Below, one piece after another: positions 41,315 through 48,590 of a stretch of DNA of 50,560 nt. The stretch is from contig VBNH01000050.1 in assembly GCA_005878095.1 (NCBI GenBank), positions 1 through 50,560 of the forward strand, read 5' to 3'. A program made the translations under genes and the position numbers. This DNA comes from Gammaproteobacteria bacterium (GTDB taxonomy: Bacteria; Pseudomonadota; Gammaproteobacteria; Steroidobacterales; Steroidobacteraceae). A model generated the notes under the pieces. The model was not told the origin of the DNA, ran no database searches, and saw only the letters and a program-made list of their open reading frames with translations. Every line of letters starts with the position of its first letter. Position 1 is the first letter of the stretch.

Positions 41315-42682
41315 ATGAAGCCGTTCGCCATCGAGCCCGATGATCGCGCGTTCGCTCTGGCGCGCGCCGGGGTGGTGCTCGCGAGTTCCCCCTCGGCGGT
41401 GTCGGAGGGCTCCGCGGCGCAGGCACCCGGCGCCGATGCCTGGCACACGGTGCGTCAACTGCCGACCAGCACTTCCACGCGTCATCTCGGCTGTGTGCTG
41501 CGCGAGGCGCAACCCCCGGCGCGCGCGCTGTCGCTGGTCGCGGCGGAGCTGGCGCGGCGCCTGGCCGCTCACCCGCCCGCGTCCGGGGAGCGCATCTGGA
41601 TTGCCGCGCCCGCGGGCGCCGAGGGCTTCGGCCTGGGGGCGCTGTTGGGCGTCGCCCGCCAGCTGGGTCTGCCGCTCGACGGCTTCGTCGACGCGGCGGT
41701 GGTGTCGGCCGCGGCGCTCGGTGGCACGCGAGCCGCGATCGTGATCGAGCTCGGCCTGCACCACGTGGCCGCGACCCTCATCGAGCGCGACGGCGGTCCG
41801 ACCTGCCGCCGGCGCTCGCTGGTGAGCCCACGCGGCGGACTCTGGCAGCTTTACCAGGGGTGGCTCGATCTCATCAACACGGCCATGGTCAGGCAGACGC
41901 GCTTCGACGCGTTGCACGACGCCGCCACCGAGCAGCAGTTGTTCGAAGCGCTTCCCCGTCTGGCGCAGGATGCCATGGAACAGGGCGTTGCGACCGCCGC
42001 GCTCAGCACCGCTGGCGAGCGCGTCGAAGTGCCGGTCACCCGCGACCAGCTGGCGCACGCGGCGCAACCCGTGTGGCGCGAGATCGCCCGCCTGCTGCAC
42101 GAGCTGCGGCCGGCCGGCGGCGCACTCACGCTGCTCGTGCCGCGGGCGGTGGCGGGGTTTCCGGGCGTGCGCGAGGCGCTGGCGCAATTTGCCGGCTGCG
42201 ACCTCGTGAGCCTGCCGGCCGGCTTCGCGGCAGCCGCGACCTCGCTGCTCGATCTGACCCCGCGCAGCGCCACCGAGCCGGTGCGATTGCTGCGCCGGTT
42301 GCCCGCGGGTGCCGAGCCCGCGCTGGCGGCGCTGGCCCAGCGCGAGAGCGCGCAGGCGGACGCGCCGTGGCTCGCGCCGTCGCACGTGCTGTTCGCCGGC
42401 CGCACGTTCGCGCTCGGCGTCGAGCCGCTGGTGGTGGGGCGCGCTCCGGGCGCGGGGCATGCGCTCACCCTGGCAGAGGGGCTGGCGGGCGTGTCGCGCC
42501 GCCACTGCACGTTCGTGCGTGATGGGGCGGAGCTGCTGCTGCTCGACCACAGCCGCTTCGGCAGCTTCGTGAACGGCGAGCGGGTCGCGGAGCGCGCGCG
42601 CGTGCGCGCCGGGGACGAGGTGCGCATCGGCGACCCGGGCGTCACGCTGACGCTGATCGCGGTCGGGGACGCGGCGCCTTAG
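41315..42682 (+). CDS. Actin-like (ASKHA-type) domain fused to a C-terminal FHA domain
   Basis: 455 residues. The N-terminal about 330 look like a divergent ASKHA/Hsp70-actin fold: IWIAAPAGAEGFGLGALLGVARQLGLPLDGFVDAAVV, then AAIVIELGLHHVAATLIERDGG in phosphate-2 position, and ALTLLVPRAVAGFPGVREALAQF. Catalytic phosphate loops are weak, so ATPase activity is uncertain. The last about 95 residues are a canonical FHA domain (LVVGRAPGAG, GVSRRHCTFV, SRFGSFVNGER, GDEVRIGDPG). No membrane segment, so cytoplasmic; the FHA should dock on phosphothreonine made by the operon's kinase. I know of no named family with this domain order. Confidence 0.8.
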   Translation: MKPFAIEPDDRAFALARAGVVLASSPSAVSEGSAAQAPGADAWHTVRQLPTSTSTRHLGCVLREAQPPARALSLVAAELARRLAAHPPASGERIWIAAPAGAEGFGLGALLGVARQLGLPLDGFVDAAVVSAAALGGTRAAIVIELGLHHVAATLIERDGGPTCRRRSLVSPRGGLWQLYQGWLDLINTAMVRQTRFDALHDAATEQQLFEALPRLAQDAMEQGVATAALSTAGERVEVPVTRDQLAHAAQPVWREIARLLHELRPAGGALTLLVPRAVAGFPGVREALAQFAGCDLVSLPAGFAAAATSLLDLTPRSATEPVRLLRRLPAGAEPALAALAQRESAQADAPWLAPSHVLFAGRTFALGVEPLVVGRAPGAGHALTLAEGLAGVSRRHCTFVRDGAELLLLDHSRFGSFVNGERVAERARVRAGDEVRIGDPGVTLTLIAVGDAAP

Positions 42683-42698
42683 TCCCGCGAGTTCGTCC

Positions 42699-43787
42699 GT
42701 GGCGCGACGCCGTAGCATCGAAGTCTTCACGCTCTCGTTCCTCGACTGCATCTGCTGCGGTTTCGGCGCGGTGATCCTCTTCTATACCATCGTGAGCGCG
42801 CAAAGCGGCGTGGTGCGCTTGCGGCAGACCGATGTTCTCACCTCCGAGGTCAGCCGGCTGAAGGAGCAGGTGCTGACGGGCGAGCGCAACCTCGTCGTGC
42901 TGCGCGATGCGCTGGCGAAGACGCGCAACGACACCGCCAGCGCCACGCGCGAGACCAACCGCATCGTCACCGATCTCGAGAGCCGGCGTGAGCAGCTCTC
43001 GAGCTACGATGCCCAGACGCTTGCCAGCCGCGAGCACATCGAGAAGCTCAAGGCGGACATTCGCTCGCTCGAGGAGAGCAACCGGCGCCTCGAAGCCGGG
43101 AGCCTCGAGCGCGCGCCCCTGGGCCAGGAGGTGAGCGCTCGCGCGGCCGCCGAACGCCGCTACATCACCGGGCTCACCCTGCGCGGCAAGCGCATCCTCA
43201 TCCTGCTGGATGTTTCCGCCAGCATGCTGCACCAGGATCTGGTCAGCATCCTCAGGCTTCGCCACCAGGACGACGCGCACAAGCGCGCCGCCGCCAAGTG
43301 GCGCCGCGCGGTCGCGATCGTGGACTGGCTCATGTCGCAGATGCCCGCGGCCGGCAGCTATCAGGTGCTCACGTTCAACACCCGGGCGCAGCCGCTCGTG
43401 TCGGGCAGCCCCGCCTGGCTCGCGGGCGGGGATGCGGCGGCGCGGGCCCGCGCCATGCAGGCGCTCGAGACGCTGGTGCCGAACGGCGGCACGAGTCTCT
43501 ACAACGCGTTCGCCGCGGCGCGCACGCTCAAGCCGCTTCCCGATCAGATCGTGCTGATCACCGACGGCCTGCCCACGCAGGGCGAGACGCCGGGAGTGCG
43601 CCGCTACGTGAACTCCGCCGAGCGGATGCGCCTCTTCGACGAGGCGCTGTCGCAGCTTCCCGAGCACGTGCCCATCGACTGCGTGCTGTTGCCCATGGAG
43701 GGCGATCTGCAGGCCGCGCACCGCTTCTGGCACCTGGCGCGCCTCACCGACGGCACGCTGCTGACGCCGGCCAGGGACTGGCCCTGA
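42699..43787 (+). CDS. Membrane-anchored coiled-coil vWA protein (copy 1)
   Basis: 362 residues, GTG start. The N-terminus ARRRSIEVFTLSFLDCICCG, continuing FGAVILFY, is a single transmembrane anchor with a short cytoplasmic tip. A coiled coil occupies about 40-135, and a von Willebrand A domain runs from about 160 (RILILLDVSASMLHQD). The MIDAS DVSAS is intact, with later Thr in GGTSLYNAF and Asp in ITDGLPTQGETPG. The vWA domain should lie in the periplasm. The ATG of copy 2 overlaps its TGA by one base. The two copies share the SFLDCICCGFGA anchor but differ in their vWA domains. Confidence 0.9.
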   Translation: MARRRSIEVFTLSFLDCICCGFGAVILFYTIVSAQSGVVRLRQTDVLTSEVSRLKEQVLTGERNLVVLRDALAKTRNDTASATRETNRIVTDLESRREQLSSYDAQTLASREHIEKLKADIRSLEESNRRLEAGSLERAPLGQEVSARAAAERRYITGLTLRGKRILILLDVSASMLHQDLVSILRLRHQDDAHKRAAAKWRRAVAIVDWLMSQMPAAGSYQVLTFNTRAQPLVSGSPAWLAGGDAAARARAMQALETLVPNGGTSLYNAFAAARTLKPLPDQIVLITDGLPTQGETPGVRRYVNSAERMRLFDEALSQLPEHVPIDCVLLPMEGDLQAAHRFWHLARLTDGTLLTPARDWP

Positions 43788-44770
43788 TGGGCCGGCGCCG
43801 CGAAGTGGAGGTGTTCAGCCTGTCGTTCCTCGACTGCATCTGCTGCGGCTTCGGCGCCATCATCCTGCTGCTGGTGCTGAGCGAGATCGGGCAGCCCGCG
43901 GCGCTGGAGCAGAGCCGCAAGCACCTGGGCGGGGAGGTGCGGCTGCTCGAGGAGCAGCTGCATACGATTCGCGGGCAGACCGACGAGCTCAACCGCCAGC
44001 TTGCAGGCAGCCGCGAGACTCGCGAGCGCGAGCGCGGCCGGCTGACCAGCCTGGCGGGTGACCTCAGCCGCATCCAGGGCCGCTACGCCGGCAGTCGCGA
44101 AGACGCCGCCGTCACCAACATCATCGAGAGGCAGCTGGTGGCCGCCCAGCAGACGCTCACCGAGGAGATGCAGCGGCTCGTCACGCGGCGGGCGCACAGC
44201 CCGCGCAGCGCCGCCATCGGCGGCATTCCGATCGACAGCGATTACGTCATTTTCATCATCGACACCTCCTCCAGCATGACCAGTAATCACTGGGACGTGA
44301 ATCTCGCGATCGTGGACGAGATCCTGAGCCTGTATCCGCACGTGCAGGGGCTGCAGGTCCTGAACGACCAGGGGACGTACATGTACGAGGGAACGCGCGG
44401 CCGCTGGCTCGCCGACACCCCGGAGCAACGCAAGGAAATCCGCGCACGCGCCAGGAGCTGGCGCGCGTTCAGCCGCTCCAACCCGGTTCCCGGAATGGAG
44501 GAAGCGGTGCGCCGCTACTGGGCGCCCGACAGGCGCGTGAGCATTTTCGTGCTGGGAGACGAGTTCACCGGTGACTCCATTCAGGAGGCGCTCGACTCGA
44601 TCGGCGCTCTTAACAAGCCCGGGCCCGATGGACGCCGGCCGATACGCATCCACGCCATCGGCTTTCCCGAAGGAGCGGATATGTCGCCGTTTACAAATAT
44701 CCGCTTTTCCGCCCTAATGAGACTGATATGCGAGCAGAACGACGGCACGTTCGTCGGCATGAAGCATTAG
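43787..44770 (+). CDS. Membrane-anchored coiled-coil vWA protein (copy 2)
   Basis: 327 residues. It starts MGRRREVEVFSLSFLDCICC, then GFGAIILLLVLSEIG, the same anchor as copy 1, followed by a coiled coil (HLGGEVRLLEEQLHTIRGQTD and on to residue 125). A vWA-like domain from about 150 has MIDAS-type IDTSSS (FIIDTSSSMTSNHWDV), LQVLNDQGTYMYEGTRGRW and VLGDEFTGDSIQEAL. Paired similar anchors suggest heteromeric assembly of the two proteins. Overlapping start/stop (TGATG) with copy 1. The C-terminus is overlapped 43 nt by the next lipoprotein frame if that gene starts at its first ATG. Confidence 0.9.
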   Translation: MGRRREVEVFSLSFLDCICCGFGAIILLLVLSEIGQPAALEQSRKHLGGEVRLLEEQLHTIRGQTDELNRQLAGSRETRERERGRLTSLAGDLSRIQGRYAGSREDAAVTNIIERQLVAAQQTLTEEMQRLVTRRAHSPRSAAIGGIPIDSDYVIFIIDTSSSMTSNHWDVNLAIVDEILSLYPHVQGLQVLNDQGTYMYEGTRGRWLADTPEQRKEIRARARSWRAFSRSNPVPGMEEAVRRYWAPDRRVSIFVLGDEFTGDSIQEALDSIGALNKPGPDGRRPIRIHAIGFPEGADMSPFTNIRFSALMRLICEQNDGTFVGMKH

Positions 44771-45555
44771 CTGCCGTGCGAGTGTTGGCCGGCGCCGTCG
44801 CGCTGGCCGCTGTCAGCGCCTGTGGCGGCATCACGCTCAAACCCGATCCAGTCCTGCCGCAGCCGCTGCTGCAGCCGCTGCCCAGCACCGTCGGGCTCGT
44901 CCTTGCCGACGAGCTGCGCAATTACGTGCACAAGGAGACACGCTGGGGTGTCGAGTGGCACATTGCGCTGGGGCCCGGGCACGTGCACCTGCTGCACGAC
45001 ATCTTCAAGGACTCGTTCCGCCAGGTGCAGGAATTCAAGGATCTGGCGGCGGCGCGCGCCGGCACGGGGCTCAAGGCGGTGTTTGAGCCGCTGATCGATC
45101 AGTATTCCTTCGTGATCGACCGCGACACCGGCGGACGCTATGACGCCGTCACGATCCGCTACCGCATCAATGTCTACACACCGCAGGGGGAGATGGTCGA
45201 CACCCTGACGCTCACCGGCTATGGCAGCGCGCTCGCCCAGGGCCTCTCGAGCGGCAAGCCGCTCGAGCGCGCCACGCTCGCGGCCATGCGTGATGCGGCG
45301 GCGAAATTCCTGGTGCAGTTTCCGCAGCAGGCCCCCGGGCAGCAGCTGGCGCACGACGAGCCGCTCACCGTGCAGTCGGGCGTCGACACCGCCGCCAATG
45401 TGCTCATCGAGGCGGTGCCGATCGAGGAGAGCGGTCCGGACACGGATGCGGGAGCGCCGCCGACACCGGCCCAACCGCCATCGCCCGGCGCGGTGCCCGC
45501 GACGCCCGCGCCACCGGCACCTGCGGCCGAGACCCCGAAGGCGCCCGGCGCCTGA
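44728..45555 (+). CDS. Lipoprotein, hypothetical (last gene of operon)
   Basis: 275 residues from the ATG at 44728, or 259 from a GTG at 44776 just after the vWA stop. Signal peptide with lipobox VSAC (ALAAVSAC). The mature domain (STVGLVLADELRNYVHKETRWG, WHIALGPGHVHLLHDIFKDSFRQV, YDAVTIRYRINVYTPQGEMVDTLTL) resembles the beta-sandwich of outer-membrane assembly lipoproteins, similar in pattern to the 34836 gene. A Pro/Ala/Thr tail of about 45 residues closes the chain. Likely an outer-membrane component of the system encoded by the operon. Converges on the TPR/TonB-C gene with a 16-nt gap. Confidence 0.8.
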   Translation: MRAERRHVRRHEALAAVRVLAGAVALAAVSACGGITLKPDPVLPQPLLQPLPSTVGLVLADELRNYVHKETRWGVEWHIALGPGHVHLLHDIFKDSFRQVQEFKDLAAARAGTGLKAVFEPLIDQYSFVIDRDTGGRYDAVTIRYRINVYTPQGEMVDTLTLTGYGSALAQGLSSGKPLERATLAAMRDAAAKFLVQFPQQAPGQQLAHDEPLTVQSGVDTAANVLIEAVPIEESGPDTDAGAPPTPAQPPSPGAVPATPAPPAPAAETPKAPGA

Positions 45556-45565
45556 CTATGCCCGA

Positions 45566-45582
45566 GCCAGGCTAGGGCTGGC
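45566..45582. terminator. Small hairpin between convergent genes
   Basis: GCCAG (45566-45570) and CTGGC (45578-45582) form a 5-bp stem with a 7-nt loop that includes the stop of the minus-strand gene. Position suits a weak bidirectional terminator; no T-tract. Confidence 0.25.
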
Positions 45583-46918
45583 GCGGCCTCTTCGACAGCA
45601 GCTTCTCGACCAGCGTGACGCCTTCGGTGTCAACCGGCTCCCCGTTCAGCAGGCGCGGCGCGTAACGGGCGCGCCTCACCGCGGCCAACACGGTCTTCTG
45701 CTGTGCGGCCGTGGCATCGCTGGAGCTGGTGGTCACGTTCGCGGTGTGCCCGTCGTGCTTCACGGTGAAGGTCACCTGCACCGAATGCGTATCGCTGTTG
45801 TCGCGCTCGGCGAGCGGTGAGCGTGCCGCCGACGAGGCAGGCGTCCGGTAGGCCAGTTGCCTCGGCGCATCGAGCGGTGCGGTCGAGCCGGCCTGCTGGA
45901 ATTCCTTCCAGGCCTCGCGATAGCGCGCGAGGCTCTTGTCGGCCTGATCGGCGCACAGGTACCAGTCGCCCAGCTCCATCAGGGACCTGCCGCGCAGCTC
46001 ATGATCGACCGGGCGCATCTTGTCGATGGTCTGCAGCGCGAGCAGCAGCGCCTTCTCCCCGTCGGGGTTCAGTCCGCGCCCGCCACGATCGGGCGACCCG
46101 CCGACGCTCGACTGCGCGAACGGGTCCACGTACTGGGCGGCTTCCTCGTCGCTGCCGTTCGTGGCCTCGAGGCGGTAGCTGCGCGCAATCCCCAGCAGCG
46201 GGTCGATCACCAGGCGTGCGGCGCGACTGCCGGCGCCCTCGGCGATGCTGAGCTCGCGGGCGTACCCGGCGCGCGCGGAAGGGTAGCGGCCCATATGCTC
46301 GAGCCAGTGCGCATAACGATCCAGCGGGCGGATGACGCGCGCATCCGTGCTGCCCCAGGCGCTCTGGGCGACCCGCACCGCGTACTGGAACTCACGATCC
46401 GCCTCGCCATGGCGCTCGAGATTCACCAGACTGCCGATCAGCGGATAGAGGATCGGCATCTGCCCGGGGTTCAGCAGGCCGTCGAGATTGCGGCTCAGAT
46501 CGAGCGCGCGCTGCAGCGTGACGCTCGCATCCTCGTACTGCCGGGTGGCGTAGTAGGTTGCACCGAGCCCCTGCAGCGGGCGCAACAGCAGACGGTCGCC
46601 GTTGCCGCCGGTGTCGGCGGCGATTTTCACGCTGCGCAGGTAAGCCTCCTCGGCATCCTTGTAGTCGCCCATGCGGTACCGGGTGGTGCCGAGATTGGCG
46701 AGCGGATTGACCAGCTCGCGACCGTTGGCGCCGTACTGCTCCTGGGTGAGCGCCACGAGTTTCTCGGCCAGCGGCAGCGCGTCCGGGTAGCGGTGTGCAT
46801 CGAACGCCGCACGGAACTGCCGGTATACCGCCACCCGCTCGGCATCGGTCACGGCGAGCGCCGCGGTGGGCGCCAGCACCGCCGCCGCCAGCATCAGGAG
46901 CAGCTTCAAGGGTCTCAC
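45572..46918 (-). CDS. Exported TPR protein with TonB-C-like C-terminal domain
   Basis: 448 residues. The signal peptide (MRPLKLLLMLAAAVLAPTAALA) is followed by TPR-like repeats (ALPLAEKLVALTQEQYGANGRELVNPLANLGTTRYRMGDYKDAEEAYLRSV; QYEDASVTLQRALDLSRNL; YREAWKEF). The last about 75 residues (VQVTFTVKHDGHTANVTTSSSDATAAQQKTVLAAVRRARYAPRLLNGEPVDTEG) fit the TonB C-terminal fold, seen in many exported TPR-TonB proteins of this bacterial group. No transmembrane anchor beyond the signal peptide, so it is periplasmic and not a conventional energy transducer. Opposite strand to the kinase operon, so separately regulated. Confidence 0.85.
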   Translation of the reverse strand: MRPLKLLLMLAAAVLAPTAALAVTDAERVAVYRQFRAAFDAHRYPDALPLAEKLVALTQEQYGANGRELVNPLANLGTTRYRMGDYKDAEEAYLRSVKIAADTGGNGDRLLLRPLQGLGATYYATRQYEDASVTLQRALDLSRNLDGLLNPGQMPILYPLIGSLVNLERHGEADREFQYAVRVAQSAWGSTDARVIRPLDRYAHWLEHMGRYPSARAGYARELSIAEGAGSRAARLVIDPLLGIARSYRLEATNGSDEEAAQYVDPFAQSSVGGSPDRGGRGLNPDGEKALLLALQTIDKMRPVDHELRGRSLMELGDWYLCADQADKSLARYREAWKEFQQAGSTAPLDAPRQLAYRTPASSAARSPLAERDNSDTHSVQVTFTVKHDGHTANVTTSSSDATAAQQKTVLAAVRRARYAPRLLNGEPVDTEGVTLVEKLLSKRPRQP

Positions 46919-47104
46919 CGGGCGTGCCCATGGTCAGCGCACAACGCGCTATAAGAAATGGTAGCACCGCGATGCGGCACGGCGCGCCGCGGGCGCGGCG
47001 CCGGGCGCTGTGGTGGCGCAACAGCGCGCGCGCCTTGCCGCGGGACGCGGGCGCTTCTAAGCTGTCGGAAAACAACATCCGTGGTTGCGATGGGGGGTGC
47101 ACCG

Positions 47105-47827
47105 ATGGCGGGCGCAGAAGGGCGGGTCGCGCTGCTGGCCGGAGCGAGCGGGCTTGCCGGCGGCTACGCGCTCGCGGCGCTGCTCCAGGCGCCGGATATC
47201 AGGCGCGTGCTGGCCGTTTCACGGCGGCCGCTCGGGCGTGAGCACCCGCGACTCGCCAATCGCATCGTGCAATTCGAGCACCTCGAGGCGCAGCTCAAGG
47301 GCGCCAGCTGCGACGTTGCATTGTGCTGTCTGGGCACGAACCTCCGCCAGGCCGGCTCGCAGGAGCGCTTTCGCGCCGTCGACCTCGAGTGCGTGCTGGC
47401 GTTTGCGCGCGCCGCCAGGGAGGCGAATGCCGAGCGCTTTGTCGTCATATCGAGCGTGGGCGCGGACCCCGGCGCGCGCAACTTCTACCTGCGCACCAAG
47501 GGCGAGATGGAGCAGCGGCTGATGCAGGCGGGCTTCGCATCGCTCGACATCCTGCAGCCTGCACTGCTGCTGGGCTGGCGCGGCGAGACGCGCCCGCTGG
47601 AGCTTGCGGCACGCGCCCTCATGCCGCTGGTGAATCCACTGCTGCGCGGCAGGTACATTCCCTACCGTGCCATCCCGGCGCGTGCCGTGGGCGAGGCCAT
47701 GCTCGGCGCAATTCGCAGCGGTCGACGCGGCGTGCAGCGCTACACCTACGAGGGTATCGGGACGCTGGCGCGTCTCGCGGCTTCGCGCGCGCCGGCGCAG
47801 CCCAAGACGCCCGCCCGCACGACTTAG
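47105..47827 (+). CDS. NAD(P)-binding atypical SDR (TIP30/HIM1-like)
   Basis: 240 residues from the ATG at 47105 (MAGAEGRVALLAGASGLAGGYAL); another ATG lies at 47090. It has the glycine-rich cofactor motif GASGLAGGY, VALCCLGTNLRQAGS, the FVVISSVGADP strand, and YLRTKGEME with the Tyr-x3-Lys pair. The C-terminal half has LDILQPALLLGWRGETRPLELAARALMP. Bacterial members are annotated as NAD(P)H-binding or oxidoreductases of unknown substrate. The stop is followed after one base by the TTG start of the NlpC/P60 gene. Confidence 0.88.
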   Translation: MAGAEGRVALLAGASGLAGGYALAALLQAPDIRRVLAVSRRPLGREHPRLANRIVQFEHLEAQLKGASCDVALCCLGTNLRQAGSQERFRAVDLECVLAFARAAREANAERFVVISSVGADPGARNFYLRTKGEMEQRLMQAGFASLDILQPALLLGWRGETRPLELAARALMPLVNPLLRGRYIPYRAIPARAVGEAMLGAIRSGRRGVQRYTYEGIGTLARLAASRAPAQPKTPARTT

Positions 47828-47828
47828 C

Positions 47829-48305
47829 TTGCGCGCCGCGCTCGCCATCGCCGTCGCGCTGCTCGCCGCCGCGTGCAGCAGCGTTCCCGCCACTGCGCCC
47901 GCACCTGCGCAAGAGGGGGCCGCGATCGCGCAGGCGGCGGCAGCGCTGATCGGGACCCGGTACCAGTTCGGCGGCGCCGACGCGGCCGGCTTCGACTGCA
48001 GCGGGCTGGCGCGGTACGTGCACGAGCGCGTCGGCGTGGCCATTCCGCGCACCGCCGCCGAGCAGCAGCGCGCGGCGCACCCGGTGCCGCTCACGGAGCT
48101 CTCGCCCGGGGACCTGGTATTTTTCCGCATCCGCAAGCGCGGCATCGATCACGTCGGCGTCTATGCCGGCGGTGGCCGCTTCATCCACGCCCCGCGCGCG
48201 GGCCTGACCGTGCGATACGGCGATCTGCGCGGCGGCGGCTTCTACGCGCGGCGTCTGGTGGGCGCGGGTCGCTTCTGGCACCGTGGCGCGCCGCCCTGGC
48301 GATGA
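47829..48305 (+). CDS. NlpC/P60-family peptidoglycan hydrolase lipoprotein
   Basis: 158 residues from a TTG at 47829, one base after the previous stop; no ATG or GTG fits between the stop and the signal peptide. Signal peptide LRAALAIAVALLAAAC with lipobox AAAC. The NlpC/P60 domain has the catalytic Cys in FDCSGLARYVHERVG, His in DHVGVYAGGGRFIHA, and the typical IPRTAAEQQ and LSPGDLVFF. It is predicted to cleave peptide stems of peptidoglycan in the periplasm. The short length is typical of Spr/NlpC-type lipoproteins. Translation is probably coupled to the upstream gene. Confidence 0.92.
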   Translation: MRAALAIAVALLAAACSSVPATAPAPAQEGAAIAQAAAALIGTRYQFGGADAAGFDCSGLARYVHERVGVAIPRTAAEQQRAAHPVPLTELSPGDLVFFRIRKRGIDHVGVYAGGGRFIHAPRAGLTVRYGDLRGGGFYARRLVGAGRFWHRGAPPWR

Positions 48306-48401
48306 GACATAAGGCGGCGCGCCATACGTATAAGCCCGACGTGAGAGGTGCGACACATAATCGGCGCTTGACTGCAATCGGCGACGCTTTGACACTGACA
48401 C

Positions 48402-48488
48402 TTTAGTGACAAGGGCAAACCCGTCGAAAGACGGAGACGCAAAGCTACCGGTCTAAGGGACGTTCCTATGACGGCGGGGCTGCCACGA
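48402..48488 (+). ncRNA. Cyclic di-GMP-I (GEMM-I) riboswitch
   Basis: Conserved elements in order: AGGGCAAAC (48412-48420), GAAA tetraloop in CGAAAG (48425-48430), GACGCAAAG (48436-48444), tetraloop receptor halves CTAAG (48453-48457) and CTATG (48466-48470), and GGCGGGGCTGCC (48473-48484). The match to the Vibrio cholerae Vc2 class is close. It precedes the SPOR-like gene by about 100 nt on the same strand. Confidence 0.93.
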
Positions 48489-48507
48489 TCGCGCGCCGAG
48501 CGCGCGA
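48489..48507 (+). promoter_or_regulatory. GC-rich hairpin directly after the c-di-GMP aptamer (candidate expression platform)
   Basis: TCGCGCG (48489-48495) pairs with CGCGCGA (48501-48507) across a 5-nt loop. Another TCGCGCGA occurs about 20 nt downstream (near 48526) and could compete for the first arm. Such mutually exclusive pairing is what a riboswitch platform needs, but no T-tract is visible, so translational control or Rho is as likely as intrinsic termination. Confidence 0.4.
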
Positions 48508-48590
48508 ACGCTCGCACTCCTGCCGTCGCGCGAATCAGCGCAGTCCTCGAAGACCGTGTCCGTTGAGTGTTTGGGTTTTCGGGGAAGTTT

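Noticed and set aside
36149-45555. T6SS threonine-phosphorylation locus
   Set aside because: The kinase, FHA and FGE-like parts fit, but no TssB/C, Hcp, VgrG, ClpV or PppA homologue is visible anywhere in the window.
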